Positions 36,585 through 44,845 are shown, counted from the stretch's first letter. The stretch is DNA of 64,000 bases from Aminobacterium sp. MB27-C1 (GCF_030908405.1 NZ_CP133089.1:806001-870000), one strand, 5' to 3'. Numbers and translations: made by a program. The notes: generated by a model not told the origin, from the letters alone.

Positions 36585-36776
36585 ATGCCAATAGTGAACG
36601 TTCATATTCTTGAAGGACGAACAGTAGAGCAAAAGCGACGACTTGTAAATGAAATGACTCAGACGATATGTTCGTGTCTTGATGTGCCGGCTGAAAAGGT
36701 TCGTATCATAATAACAGACATGAAAAAATCTGACTTTGCTGTAGCAGGAGTATTGGCCTCAGATAGAGATAAGTAA
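36585..36776 (+). CDS. 4-oxalocrotonate tautomerase-family protein
   Basis: This 63-residue protein starts Met-Pro-Ile-Val-Asn-Val-His, giving the N-terminal catalytic Pro1 of the family after Met removal. The conserved KRRLVNEMTQTICSCLDVPAEKVRI segment follows. Such proteins form hexamers and keto-enolise small acids; the substrate here is unknown. A GGGGG ribosome site is present. It is a small gene in a rightward set with the CoADR-like and ArsA-like genes. Confidence 0.82.
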   Translation: MPIVNVHILEGRTVEQKRRLVNEMTQTICSCLDVPAEKVRIIITDMKKSDFAVAGVLASDRDK

Positions 36777-36803
36777 TCTTTAATTAAAATAGAGGTGTCT
36801 ATA

Positions 36804-37112
36804 ATGTTTAGCGAAGAAGACGAAAGAAAACAAGAAACTTTTCTTTCGAAAGTCCTTTTTTGGTCAAAAGCTTTTACTCACGGAACATTTGTTGATAAAA
36901 GAATGGCTGTTGTCAGAAAAGAGGCTTTTGACGTCAATGACAATTTGATGTTGCTCTTGTTTGGCGATTTTTTGGGAATTCCCAATCCCATTTCATACTA
37001 TATGCTCGAAATACTTCCTTACTTTGCTGAAGACCTCGTTGCATGGGAACGTAGAATGCAAAATCGTAAGTTTATTATTGCTGAAAAAGCATCGCAATAT
37101 GACTTCGACTAA
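36804..37112 (+). CDS. Hypothetical 102-residue protein upstream of ArsA-like ATPase
   Basis: I do not recognise this family. The protein is rich in aromatic and acidic residues, with no signal peptide. A moderately hydrophobic stretch (LMLLLFGDFLGIPNPISYYMLEILPYF, about residues 49-75) could be a buried helical pair rather than a membrane segment. It sits 17 bases before the ArsA-like gene, so it is likely a partner or substrate of that ATPase (inference). ATG 36804 has a GAGGTG site; a GTG at 36795 is the alternative. Confidence 0.7.
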   Translation: MFSEEDERKQETFLSKVLFWSKAFTHGTFVDKRMAVVRKEAFDVNDNLMLLLFGDFLGIPNPISYYMLEILPYFAEDLVAWERRMQNRKFIIAEKASQYDFD

Positions 37113-37129
37113 GGGAGGCTTCTCTTTCA

Positions 37130-38086
37130 ATGGTCTATCGTGTAAAGCGACAGTTTATATTTTTTGGCGGAAAAGGTGGAACAGGGAAAACCACATGTGC
37201 GGCGGCATACGCTTACGCCCTTTCTCAACAGGGGGTAAAAACCCTGGTTGTTTCTACTGATCCTGCTCATTCTCTTGCTGATGCCTTCGATCACCCCATA
37301 GGTCTGGATGTTGTTCGTATCGAAGAAAATCTTTGGGGTATTGAAATAGATGCGGAAGAAGAAGCCAAAAAATATATGAAAGCGATTCAAGATAAAATGC
37401 TTCATATTGTCAGTGCTGTTATTGTCGACGAAATAAAGCGTCAGATAGAAATAGCCTATATGTCCCCAGGGGCAGAAGAAGCTGCCATATTTGACAAGTT
37501 TATAGAGCTTATGGAATCCATCGGGAAACCTTACGATGCAATTGTTTTTGATACGGCTCCTACAGGGCATACCTTGCGGCTCCTTACGTTGCCCGAAATA
37601 TTAGGAGTCTGGATCGAGCATCTTATAGAAAAACGGGCCAATGCCATGGAACTCATGAAGGTCGCTGCTAAATACGACAAAGAATTGCAAGAAAAAATAA
37701 AAGAAGATCCCATAATAGAAACCCTGCAAAAGCGACGGGATAAATTTACCTTAGCTCGAAAAATCTTGACTGATCGTGAAAATACGGCTTTTTACTTTGT
37801 GCTCAATGCAGAAAAACTTCCGATTATAGAGACGAAGAGGGCCATAGAAATATTGCAAAAGCACAATATTGGTATTGGCGGTGTTGTCGTTAACAAGGTT
37901 ATACCGGAAGAAGCGGGGCCTTTTTTTGAAAAACGCCGCATTGCTCAGGAACAGTATCTTCTCCAAATAGATGAATTATTTGGATCTTTGGGGGTAACCC
38001 ACGTACCTATGCTTGATTCGGATATTCAAGGTCTTGAACAGCTTAATCAGATAGGTCCGTTTATTCTCAAGCTCGATGAAATATAA
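37130..38086 (+). CDS. ArsA/Get3-family ATPase
   Basis: This 318-residue single-domain ATPase has the deviant Walker A motif FFGGKGGTGKTTCAAA, switch I STDPAHSLADAF and switch II FDTAPTGHTLRLL. A C-terminal half contains VVNKVIPEE. Bacterial single-copy members may handle arsenite, tail-anchored membrane proteins or metallocluster assembly. No ArsB, ArsC or ArsR is nearby, so arsenite export is not supported. The upstream small protein is its probable partner. No terminator separates it from the convergent gene at 38096. Confidence 0.85.
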   Translation: MVYRVKRQFIFFGGKGGTGKTTCAAAYAYALSQQGVKTLVVSTDPAHSLADAFDHPIGLDVVRIEENLWGIEIDAEEEAKKYMKAIQDKMLHIVSAVIVDEIKRQIEIAYMSPGAEEAAIFDKFIELMESIGKPYDAIVFDTAPTGHTLRLLTLPEILGVWIEHLIEKRANAMELMKVAAKYDKELQEKIKEDPIIETLQKRRDKFTLARKILTDRENTAFYFVLNAEKLPIIETKRAIEILQKHNIGIGGVVVNKVIPEEAGPFFEKRRIAQEQYLLQIDELFGSLGVTHVPMLDSDIQGLEQLNQIGPFILKLDEI

Positions 38087-38095
38087 TAGAAATTG

Positions 38096-38608
38096 CTATG
38101 ATTTGATGTAAGATAAAGCCAGTTCTTTTAATTCGGGGATGATTTTAGATATCCATTGATCGTCGATATGTTTATCAAACGAATCGACTTCAATTACTCG
38201 TCCCCAATGGTAAGGTGCATCTGTAGCGGGAAGCATGGATCCGTTATAGATGACATAATCCTGATAGATAAGCCATGTTAAAGATTGATTCTCAATAATT
38301 CCGCCATCGACCTTATTGAGATTTTCATCATATTTTTCCCAACGCTCTGGCCCATAGGTATTTCCGAGAAAAATAAAGGCGCTTCCATCTTCTTTTAGAG
38401 CGATAAGAGAATGTTTTAGATTTGAATCTATAAAAATATGGTGAATTCCCCAAAAGGGAGGATTAAAAACAGTGAGCCTCTTAGCGCGGCTCCACTCGGT
38501 GACTTTATGTGCATCACGTGCTCTTCTGACAATGTCACTTGCTGAGAGGGGAACAGTAGATTTCTTTTGAATTCCAAAGATACGAAGCAGTTTAGATAGC
38601 ATAAGCAA
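38096..38608 (-). CDS. Hypothetical 170-residue protein
   Basis: I do not recognise this protein. It has a basic N-terminus (KLLRIFGIQKKS), then a region rich in Trp, Tyr and Asn (FNPPFWGIHHIFIDSN, FIFLGNTYGPERWEKYDENL). The C-terminus is helical. No membrane segment, signal peptide or catalytic motif is evident. It reads leftward alone, divergent from the YhcH-family gene, and its start may be Met1 or Met3 (both near a GGAGCG site). Confidence 0.6.
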   Translation of the reverse strand: MLMLSKLLRIFGIQKKSTVPLSASDIVRRARDAHKVTEWSRAKRLTVFNPPFWGIHHIFIDSNLKHSLIALKEDGSAFIFLGNTYGPERWEKYDENLNKVDGGIIENQSLTWLIYQDYVIYNGSMLPATDAPYHWGRVIEVDSFDKHIDDQWISKIIPELKELALSYIKS

Positions 38609-38682
38609 CGCTCCTTTCTTCTTTTTTCGGGGGATATTGTAACATTTTTAAAAGAATAAGGGACAGATGGGGAGTGGTAGAG

Positions 38683-39135
38683 ATGATATTTGATACTTTA
38701 AGTAATGCGTCGACATATTTTTGTTTGGGAGAACGTTTCAAAAAAGCTTTTGATTTCCTCGAAGATTTAAAGGTCGTTGCTCTTGAAGATGGGAAGTATG
38801 AAATTGAGGGAACGTCTATATTTGCTATTATTCAGTCTTCCACGACAAAGCCTAAAGAAGCTCAAGTATGGGAAGCCCATAAAAAATATGCAGACATTCA
38901 ATGCCTTCTTTCCGGTTCGGAATGGTTAGGCTATGCTCCAATAGAGACAATGAAATTAGCTCTCCCTTATGATGACGTGCGGGATTTTGCCTTGTTTGAT
39001 GGGGAAGGGGCCTATTTTCAGACTCACCCCGGTTGGTTTTCACTCTTTTTCCCCCATGACGTACACAAAGGATGTGTTGCTCTCAAAACCCCGAGTCGCA
39101 TTAGGAAAATAGTTGTAAAAGTCGAGATGGGGTAA
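38683..39135 (+). CDS. YhcH/YjgK/YiaL-family protein
   Basis: This protein of about 150 residues is of the DUF386 cupin-like family (YhcH, YiaL, EbgC). The central EAHKKYADIQCLLSGSEWLGYAP and the FFPHDVHKGCVAL histidine motif support a metal-bound beta-barrel. Members have been linked to sugar or sialic-acid metabolism and biofilm formation, but the reaction is usually unknown. ATG 38683 follows GGGGAG; an in-frame GTG at 38674 is less likely. Confidence 0.8.
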   Translation: MIFDTLSNASTYFCLGERFKKAFDFLEDLKVVALEDGKYEIEGTSIFAIIQSSTTKPKEAQVWEAHKKYADIQCLLSGSEWLGYAPIETMKLALPYDDVRDFALFDGEGAYFQTHPGWFSLFFPHDVHKGCVALKTPSRIRKIVVKVEMG

Positions 39136-39168
39136 AAGAAGAGGAGTAAAGACAAAGGAGGGAAGACT

Positions 39169-40743
39169 ATGTTTCGTGTTGCCTGCGTGCAGATGGACGC
39201 TCGAAATGTGAGCCAATACGAGCAGACAGAACGAGAAATACTACAATGGATCGATAGTCTGTGTAGTGAAGAGGATGTTGATCTTATCGTCTTTCCTGAA
39301 TGTACTTGGCCCGCCTATTATCTTGGCGAAAACGAGGAAGCCGCTGCATTGGCCTTAAAGCATACTCATGCAGTGATAGAAGAAGTGGCGAAACGAGCAG
39401 TTCATTATGGCGTCCACATAGCCATGGGACTCTACGTGGAAGAAGAGGGAACTTTGCGAAATGCTGGAATTCTTTGGGGGCCGGAAGGTGAAGAGCTAGG
39501 ACGGGTTTATAAATCAAATCTTTGGCACTTCGACGAGAAATATGTCAAAGCAGGAACAACTTTCCCTGTCATGAAAACTCCCTTAGGAAATTTGGGAATG
39601 ATGATATGTGCCGATGGAAGAGCTCCTGAAATAGCGCGTATAATGACTGAAAAAGGTGCGAATGTCATCATCGATATGGCAAATCTCATGTCTTCAGCCT
39701 CCGACCCGGCCCTTTTGAATAATCCTCAAATCGAGTATATGCTTCCGACACGAGCGTTTGAAAATGGAGTTTGGATTATTCTATGCGATAAAGCAGGCCT
39801 TGAATCTTACACAGCCATGAATACGGGCAGAAGCTGCGTTATCAATCCGTTGGGGCACATTGTCGGAGAATCTCCATCAGACACGAGTGAAGCTCTTATT
39901 GCCGTAATAGATACGGAAATGGCGTCATTTCCTCTTCCAGAGAAAGGAAACAGGTGTTTTTCAAGATTAATAGACCCAACGGAAGATTTGCCAGTTACTG
40001 CATATATGAAAGAACCTGTATGTTTGCCTGATTCTGGCATCCTTTCTTCTGTGGCGTATTTTTCAGCAGAAAATATGGAACACTATATTGCCACAGCTTC
40101 ACGAATGATTCGCATTTTACAAGATCAGGGTTCATCTCTTATTTTGCTGCCATGTTGTGGAAAAAATGAAGATGTAGATAATATAACTCGCCAAATTCGA
40201 CCTTTGCTGAATCCAGATGTGGTTGTATGTGTAAGTGGCTCTTTAGATGCAGACGGCCACAAAAAAAAGGCAGCTGTAGCTTTTTCGCAAAACAACACGT
40301 ATGGTCCGGTTTTCTTGGATAATTCATGCCGCCCTGATATTTTTTCTACAGAAGTGGGACGTTTAGGCCTCCTTATTGGAGATGAAATGTTTCTTCCTGA
40401 AGTTGCAAGGTGCATGATGTTGGATGGGGCCCAGATGCTTCTCTGGTGCGATTCAAGACGTTATGCCATGACTGAAAAAGTGGCACGTTGTCGTGCTGCC
40501 GAGAATAGGGTTTTCCTCATGCGTTCAGGAACAGGAGAAGATGAAGATAACTCTTTTATTGTATTGCCGACAGGAGCGATTAGTGCCGCTACTGTTCCAA
40601 AAGTAGAACAGGCAGTCTCAACATATTGCCTTTTGGCAGAGGCATACAGCAAAACGGTAGTGCCGGGCACAGATGTTGTAAGAGGAAGAATACCTTACGT
40701 ATATAAAGAATTGAAAAATACGCACCGAAAGGAAGATTTATAG
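39169..40743 (+). CDS. Tandem nitrilase-superfamily protein with degenerate second domain
   Basis: This 524-residue protein contains two carbon-nitrogen hydrolase domains in one chain. The first (about 1-275) has the full triad: Glu in IVFPECTWPAY, Lys in RVYKSNLWHF and Cys in GMMICADGRAPE. The second (about 285-515) keeps the fold pattern, but the Glu site reads LLPCCGKN and the Cys site reads LLIGDEMFLPE, so it should be inactive. Normal nitrilases are 260-330 residues and form dimers; here the fused copy may act as a structural partner or a ligand-binding half. It overlaps closely with tadA downstream. Substrate unknown, probably an amide. Confidence 0.82.
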   Translation: MFRVACVQMDARNVSQYEQTEREILQWIDSLCSEEDVDLIVFPECTWPAYYLGENEEAAALALKHTHAVIEEVAKRAVHYGVHIAMGLYVEEEGTLRNAGILWGPEGEELGRVYKSNLWHFDEKYVKAGTTFPVMKTPLGNLGMMICADGRAPEIARIMTEKGANVIIDMANLMSSASDPALLNNPQIEYMLPTRAFENGVWIILCDKAGLESYTAMNTGRSCVINPLGHIVGESPSDTSEALIAVIDTEMASFPLPEKGNRCFSRLIDPTEDLPVTAYMKEPVCLPDSGILSSVAYFSAENMEHYIATASRMIRILQDQGSSLILLPCCGKNEDVDNITRQIRPLLNPDVVVCVSGSLDADGHKKKAAVAFSQNNTYGPVFLDNSCRPDIFSTEVGRLGLLIGDEMFLPEVARCMMLDGAQMLLWCDSRRYAMTEKVARCRAAENRVFLMRSGTGEDEDNSFIVLPTGAISAATVPKVEQAVSTYCLLAEAYSKTVVPGTDVVRGRIPYVYKELKNTHRKEDL

Positions 40744-40744
40744 A

Positions 40745-41221
40745 TTGCACTTCGATGATCCTGACATTTATTTTATGAAGCAAGCTCTCGAGGAAGCCAG
40801 AAAGGGCGCTGAAAATGGAGAAGTTCCAGTAGCAGCTCTTGTAGTTTATGAAGGCCGCATTATAGGTATAGGAAAAAATTACAAACATATAGATCCTACG
40901 GCACATGCGGAGATACTTGCTATGCGTGAAGCCTCTCAACATTTGAAACGGTGGAATTTGAACGGCTGTACTCTCTATGTAACCTTGGAACCGTGCCCCA
41001 TGTGTGCCGGAGCCATTGTATTAGCGCGTATTCAACGTTTGGTTTATGGTGCCTCCGATCCCCGTGCTGGAGCGTGTGGAACGCTATACAATATCGTTCA
41101 GGATTCTCGGCTCAATCATAGATGTGACATAAGAAAGGGAGTACTTGCTGAAGAAAGTTCTGAACTCCTTTGGGAGTATTTCAAGAAGAGGAGAAATAAT
41201 TCTAATAAAGTAAACTCATAA
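40745..41221 (+). CDS. tadA: tRNA-specific adenosine deaminase
   Basis: This 158-residue zinc deaminase converts A34 to inosine in tRNA-Arg(ACG), which is encoded at 12084. The active site HAEILAMREA (Glu proton shuttle) and PCPMCAGAIVLARI zinc motif are intact. The start is TTG 40745, with GAAAGGAAG upstream, one base after the stop of the nitrilase gene. An internal ATG at 40775 would delete the first helix. Confidence 0.9.
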   Translation: MHFDDPDIYFMKQALEEARKGAENGEVPVAALVVYEGRIIGIGKNYKHIDPTAHAEILAMREASQHLKRWNLNGCTLYVTLEPCPMCAGAIVLARIQRLVYGASDPRAGACGTLYNIVQDSRLNHRCDIRKGVLAEESSELLWEYFKKRRNNSNKVNS

Positions 41222-41281
41222 TCTTCCTTGCCTGCATACCATACCTGCCATTGTACTATGATATATTCGCAGTATTAGAGT

Positions 41282-41310
41282 TTGAATTAACTATAAGCAT
41301 ATTGTATAAT
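41282..41310 (+). promoter_or_regulatory. Promoter of rubrerythrin gene
   Basis: TTGAAT (41282-41287) and TATAAT (41305-41310) are separated by 17 bases, about 47 bases before the ATG. Confidence 0.7.
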
Positions 41311-41356
41311 ATATGTGCTTGATTAATTTTAATGTTACATAGAAGGAGGACTTACT

Positions 41357-41893
41357 ATGGACTTGAAAGGTTCTAAAACCGAAGCTAACTTGAGAGAAGC
41401 ATTTGCAGGAGAGTCACAGGCTAGAAACAAGTACACCTACTATGCCTCTAAAGCCAAAAAAGAGGGACTCAACCAAATAGCAGCCCTTTTTGAAGAGACG
41501 GCTAACAATGAAAAAGAACACGCCAAAATTTGGTTCAAATTGTTGCACGACGGAATCCCCACGACAGATGAGAATTTAAAAGATGCTGCTGCCGGAGAAA
41601 ATTACGAATGGACCGAAATGTATGAGAGCTTTGCTAAAGATGCAGAAGAAGAGGGCTTTACAAAAATTGCATATCTTTTCAAAGCTGTTGCTCAGATAGA
41701 GAAAGAGCACGAAGAGCGCTACTTGCATTTACTTAAAAACCTTGAAGAGGGGAAAGTTTTTGTAAGAGAAGATAAAAAGGCATGGAAATGTGCTAATTGT
41801 GGCCATATCTATTATGGAGAAAAAGCGCCAGAAGTTTGCCCCGTTTGTGACCATCCCCAGGCTTATTTTGAAATAAAAGCTGAAAATTATTAG
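41357..41893 (+). CDS. rbr: Rubrerythrin
   Basis: This 178-residue non-haem iron protein reduces peroxide in anaerobes. The N-terminal four-helix domain has the di-iron ligands in [29 protein letters not shown] and [13 protein letters not shown]. The C-terminal rubredoxin-like site is [23 protein letters not shown]. The GAAGGAGG ribosome site is strong and the gene is monocistronic between its promoter and terminator, consistent with high expression. Confidence 0.95.
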   Translation: MDLKGSKTEANLREAFAGESQARNKYTYYASKAKKEGLNQIAALFEETANNEKEHAKIWFKLLHDGIPTTDENLKDAAAGENYEWTEMYESFAKDAEEEGFTKIAYLFKAVAQIEKEHEERYLHLLKNLEEGKVFVREDKKAWKCANCGHIYYGEKAPEVCPVCDHPQAYFEIKAENY

Positions 41894-41904
41894 AAAAAAT
41901 AGAG

Positions 41905-41938
41905 AAGAGGCTCTTGAAAAAAGAGCCTCTTTCTTTTT
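41905..41938 (+). terminator. Intrinsic terminator after rubrerythrin
   Basis: AAGAGGCTCTT and AAGAGCCTCTT form an 11-bp stem with GAAAA loop, followed by a T-rich tract. Confidence 0.85.
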
Positions 41939-42035
41939 CATGTACGGTCCAACATGATGAGCGTTATCTCTTTCACTTTACCTGAGTAAACGGAACAAAA
42001 CTCTGGCTCATCTACTTATGAATCCTTTCATTCCC

Positions 42036-42064
42036 TAGACATCTACATCTAAAATCGCTATAAT
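42036..42064 (+). promoter_or_regulatory. Promoter of tRNA-Ser(CGA)
   Basis: TAGACA (42036-42041) and TATAAT (42059-42064) have a 17-base spacer, with the tRNA starting 18 bases downstream. Confidence 0.75.
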
Positions 42065-42081
42065 GCTCACGTTACGTATCT

Positions 42082-42174
42082 GGAGGGGTGGCCGAGTGGT
42101 CGAAGGCGATCGACTCGAAATCGATTAGGCGGCTAATACCTGCCTCGTGGGTTCAAATCCCACCCTCTCCGCCA
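42082..42174 (+). tRNA. tRNA-Ser(CGA)
   Basis: The 93-base cloverleaf has a long variable arm. The anticodon loop CTCGAAA contains CGA, the T-loop is TTCAAAT, and CCA is encoded. Confidence 0.95.
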
Positions 42175-42184
42175 GAAAATTATA

Positions 42185-42220
42185 AGAGAACTCCTGTTTA
42201 GACGGGGTTCTCTTTTTTTT
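42185..42220 (+). terminator. Intrinsic terminator after tRNA-Ser(CGA)
   Basis: AGAGAACTCC pairs with GGGGTTCTCT (G-U tolerated), followed by eight T residues. Confidence 0.8.
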
Positions 42221-42223
42221 AAC

Positions 42224-42252
42224 TTGACGGATATGTGGAAAAGTGGTAATCT
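42224..42252 (+). promoter_or_regulatory. Promoter of the aromatic leader/permease operon
   Basis: TTGACG (42224-42229) and TAATCT (42247-42252) are separated by 17 bases. The expected transcript start, around 42258-42261, is at or just before the leader ATG 42261. Confidence 0.75.
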
Positions 42253-42260
42253 TCCCTATC

Positions 42261-42353
42261 ATGAAGAAAACAAAGAAAATTCAAGAAATGCTTACAAGCT
42301 GTTTCTTTTATTATTGGTTTAGCGTGGGTCCCTCTCCGGGGGTCGACGCTTAA
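42261..42353 (+). CDS. Aromatic-residue leader peptide (transcription attenuator)
   Basis: A 30-codon ORF contains the run Cys-Phe-Phe-Tyr-Tyr-Trp-Phe at codons 14-20 (42300-42320). A strong promoter precedes it. A GC-rich terminator hairpin follows 20 bases after its stop, before the permease gene. This is the classic layout of a ribosome-mediated attenuator that responds to charged tRNA-Phe, -Tyr and -Trp. The promoter position would make ATG 42261 leaderless; the internal ATG 42288 (codon 10), preceded by a purine-rich stretch, could be the true start and still includes all control codons. Confidence 0.75.
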   Translation: MKKTKKIQEMLTSCFFYYWFSVGPSPGVDA

Positions 42354-42412
42354 TTGCGTTGATCTTTTAGGGCAGGGCCCCTTTCTTACAGAGAGAGGGG
42401 CCCTGTTTTTTT
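42321..42412 (+). terminator. Attenuator: alternative hairpins and intrinsic terminator
   Basis: The terminator has a perfect 10-bp stem, CAGGGCCCCT (42373-42382) with AGGGGCCCTG (42396-42405), then seven T residues. Upstream, AGCGT (42321-42325) can pair with ACGCT (42346-42350), exclusive with CGACGC/GCGTTG (42344-42349 with 42356-42361). GGGTCC (42326-42331) can also pair with GGGCCC (42375-42380), which would break the terminator. The exact switch is inferred, not folded by program. Confidence 0.75.
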
Positions 42413-42496
42413 ATACTTTTAGAGCGAGAAAAGAGGGTAGGTATTGAGCTCACAGCAATACGTTAACTAATTTACTTGATGAGGACGGTGAAAAGG

Positions 42497-43702
42497 ATGA
42501 AAAAGGATGCCCAAGGGGGTTCTATCATCTCTCAACTTTTAGATATTACGCAGGTTAAATGGTTTAGTCGTTGGCTCATGATCGGTTTTATTTGTCAGTC
42601 TGTTCTTATTGGTGGCGGTTATGCCACAGGACGAGAACTGGTTGAATTCTTTATGATGAATGGCCTTAAGCAGGGACTATATGGAATGGCTGTTTCCACA
42701 GTTTGTTTTGCCCTCGTAGGTATCCTGACCTTTGATTATGCACGAAAGTTCAGACTTTACAATTACCGAAGCTTCTTCCAGAGCCTCTTCCCGGGTGCGA
42801 CCTGGCTTGTTTTTGAGGTAGGCTATATCTTTCTTGTTGTTCTGGTTGGAGGAATTCTTTCTTCTGCAGCTGGTACCATTCTTCAGCAATGGTTTGGTGT
42901 TTCTTACTGGGTTGGAGTCTCCGTTCTTCTTGTAGGAACCTCCCTTCTGCTTTTTGCCGGAGGAAAAGTTATTTCCACCATTCTTTCATACTGGTCTTTC
43001 TTCCTTTACGCTGTTATGTTCATTTTCCTCTATTCTACTGTTCGTCATTTTGGTATGGACGGAGTGTTCGGCAGCTTAACGAGAGATCACGGAGTAGCTG
43101 CAAACTCGAATTGGATTATGGGAGGAATAAAGTATACCCTTTACAATATGGTGTCATTTGTTCTTGTTCTTTATGCATTAAAAGATACAATTAAAACAAG
43201 ACGAGACGCAGTAATTAATGGCATTGTCGCCTCTATACTCATGATGATCCCCGCTGTTGTAGAGTACTTGGCTATGGCTCCTACCTATCCATCCGTTTTG
43301 CAGGAATCGGTTCCCGTTTTCGGCATCCTTAAAAATGATCTTGGCGGAGGGGTATTACTTTCTGCTTATGTATTGATGCTTTTCGGAACAAGTATTGAAA
43401 CCATAACAGGTTTTGTCCATGGACTTAATGAACGAATCAATTCTGTCTACCAGGAAAAAGGACGAGAGATGTCTCATCGTATGAGAGGCGTAGTCGGGTT
43501 CGTTATATTGATTGTTTGTTTCATTTGTGCAAAAGCAGGGCTCGTTGCACTTATCGCTCGCGGCTATTCCATTATGGCATGGTATTTCCTCGTGGTTATG
43601 GTTTTGCCCTTGGCCACAGTTGGACTTATGCGTTTGCGTGGAAAAGAGTTGCCATCTGTTTCTGAAAATATAGAGGAGGCGAAGATCCATGTGGAACCCT
43701 AA
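42497..43702 (+). CDS. YkvI-family membrane transporter, probably for an aromatic amino acid or derivative
   Basis: This membrane protein of about 401 residues has 10-11 hydrophobic segments and resembles YkvI-type proteins of the amino-acid/polyamine/organocation superfamily (QSVLIGGGYATGRELVEFF near the first helix; GTSIETITGFVHGLNER near the tenth). A specific substrate is not known for the family. The aromatic leader upstream and the coupled aminotransferase suggest an aromatic amino acid or its keto acid. Starts at TTG 42476 or ATG 42479 lack a ribosome site; ATG 42497 has TGAGGACG upstream. Its end overlaps the aminotransferase by 14 bases. Confidence 0.7.
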   Translation: MKKDAQGGSIISQLLDITQVKWFSRWLMIGFICQSVLIGGGYATGRELVEFFMMNGLKQGLYGMAVSTVCFALVGILTFDYARKFRLYNYRSFFQSLFPGATWLVFEVGYIFLVVLVGGILSSAAGTILQQWFGVSYWVGVSVLLVGTSLLLFAGGKVISTILSYWSFFLYAVMFIFLYSTVRHFGMDGVFGSLTRDHGVAANSNWIMGGIKYTLYNMVSFVLVLYALKDTIKTRRDAVINGIVASILMMIPAVVEYLAMAPTYPSVLQESVPVFGILKNDLGGGVLLSAYVLMLFGTSIETITGFVHGLNERINSVYQEKGREMSHRMRGVVGFVILIVCFICAKAGLVALIARGYSIMAWYFLVVMVLPLATVGLMRLRGKELPSVSENIEEAKIHVEP

Positions 43703-44780
43703 AGTACGTGCTCATCTTCAAGACTTTGACAGAGAGAGTTATATTCACGAATCACACTGTCCCATAGTTTTGAACTGCAACGGACTTGAATCGACGTTGC
43801 CCCATGCTCCTGAAGTTGAGGCTTTTATAAAAAATTATGATTGGGTTTCAAATATGTGGAAAACGGGAGATACCTCATATAAAGCCTTGACTGAAGAAAT
43901 CTGTAATTACTGGAAAGACTTCGCAGACATTAGTGAAGAACAGATAAAAATAGGCTACGGTTCAATGCAGGTTCTTGAGCGGATTAATAAAGTCTTTCTT
44001 GATGAGCATGCAACGGTCTTGGGCTATGTGCCACAGTTCGTGGAATATATTACCGAAGTCAGAGTTTCCGGAGCACGTTTTGAAGGCATTGCCATGAGCC
44101 CTGAAGATAACTTTACGTTCCATGCCGATTCCCTTCTTGATGCTCTGAACGAGCGTCATACGTTGCTATATATAGATAATCCCAACAATCCAACGGGCCA
44201 GCTTATTCCTCTTGATGAAATTGAGGCGCTTGTTTCCAGAGCTCACGAATTAGGTGTTGTAGTTATCGTAGATGAGGCCTATGGCGATTATGCTCCTAAA
44301 GAAGCTTCGGCGGTACAGCTTCTACCTCGCTATGAAAATATTATTGTTACGCGAACGTTGACAAAGGGATTCCATTTTGCAGCAACCAGAATTGGGTATG
44401 GCATTTTCAGCGGAAGGCTTGGAGAATTTTATGATAAAGGAAACCTCCCCTTTGCGGTTCCGTCGGTAAGCGCTCTTTTGGCACGTGAGGCTCTTCGCGG
44501 GGGCTCTGTTTTAGACACTGTTCGCCAGATGATAAAGAAAGAGAAGGAAAGTCTTATCCCTGAGCTTGAAAAGAGAGGGTTTTCCGTGGCTTCCACCTAT
44601 ACATGTTGTCCCATATCTCTTGTCTCTGTAGAAGATCGAGATGTGGATTTGGCCCACCTTTTGGCAGAGAAGGGGATAGAGGTGCGTTCTGGCAAAGATT
44701 ACCCTCATTTAGGGAAAAATTATGTCAGAATTGCAACTCCGAAAAAAGCGTTAGATTTCTTTGCTTGCCTGGATCGGTAG
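43689..44780 (+). CDS. Class I/II aminotransferase (HisC-like fold)
   Basis: This 363-residue PLP enzyme has NPNNPTGQLIP for cofactor contact, VVIVDEAYGDYAP (Asp to pyridine nitrogen) and the Schiff-base lysine in TRTLTKGFHFAATRIGYG. A final NYVRIATP holds the carboxylate-binding Arg. It resembles histidinol-phosphate aminotransferases, many of which use aromatic amino acids. Its coupling to the permease (14-base overlap, GAGGAGGCG site) and to a Phe/Tyr/Trp attenuator supports aromatic transamination (inference). No other his genes are nearby. Confidence 0.82.
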   Translation: MWNPKVRAHLQDFDRESYIHESHCPIVLNCNGLESTLPHAPEVEAFIKNYDWVSNMWKTGDTSYKALTEEICNYWKDFADISEEQIKIGYGSMQVLERINKVFLDEHATVLGYVPQFVEYITEVRVSGARFEGIAMSPEDNFTFHADSLLDALNERHTLLYIDNPNNPTGQLIPLDEIEALVSRAHELGVVVIVDEAYGDYAPKEASAVQLLPRYENIIVTRTLTKGFHFAATRIGYGIFSGRLGEFYDKGNLPFAVPSVSALLAREALRGGSVLDTVRQMIKKEKESLIPELEKRGFSVASTYTCCPISLVSVEDRDVDLAHLLAEKGIEVRSGKDYPHLGKNYVRIATPKKALDFFACLDR

Positions 44781-44845
44781 TGGGATAAAACGCAACTCCT
44801 TAAGATTAACTTTTGGCTAATGTCGAAATTCTTTTTATTTTACAC

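Noticed and set aside
37130-38086. Arsenic resistance operon
   Set aside because: Only an ArsA/Get3-like ATPase is present; no ArsR, ArsB, ArsC or Acr3 gene is next to it.
42261-42412. T-box riboswitch before the permease/aminotransferase operon
   Set aside because: No T-box consensus or specifier-loop arrangement was seen; the short ORF with aromatic codons plus hairpins fits leader-peptide attenuation.
43689-44780. Histidine biosynthesis gene hisC
   Set aside because: The fold is HisC-like, but no his genes are nearby and the operon is preceded by an aromatic leader, so aromatic transamination is preferred.
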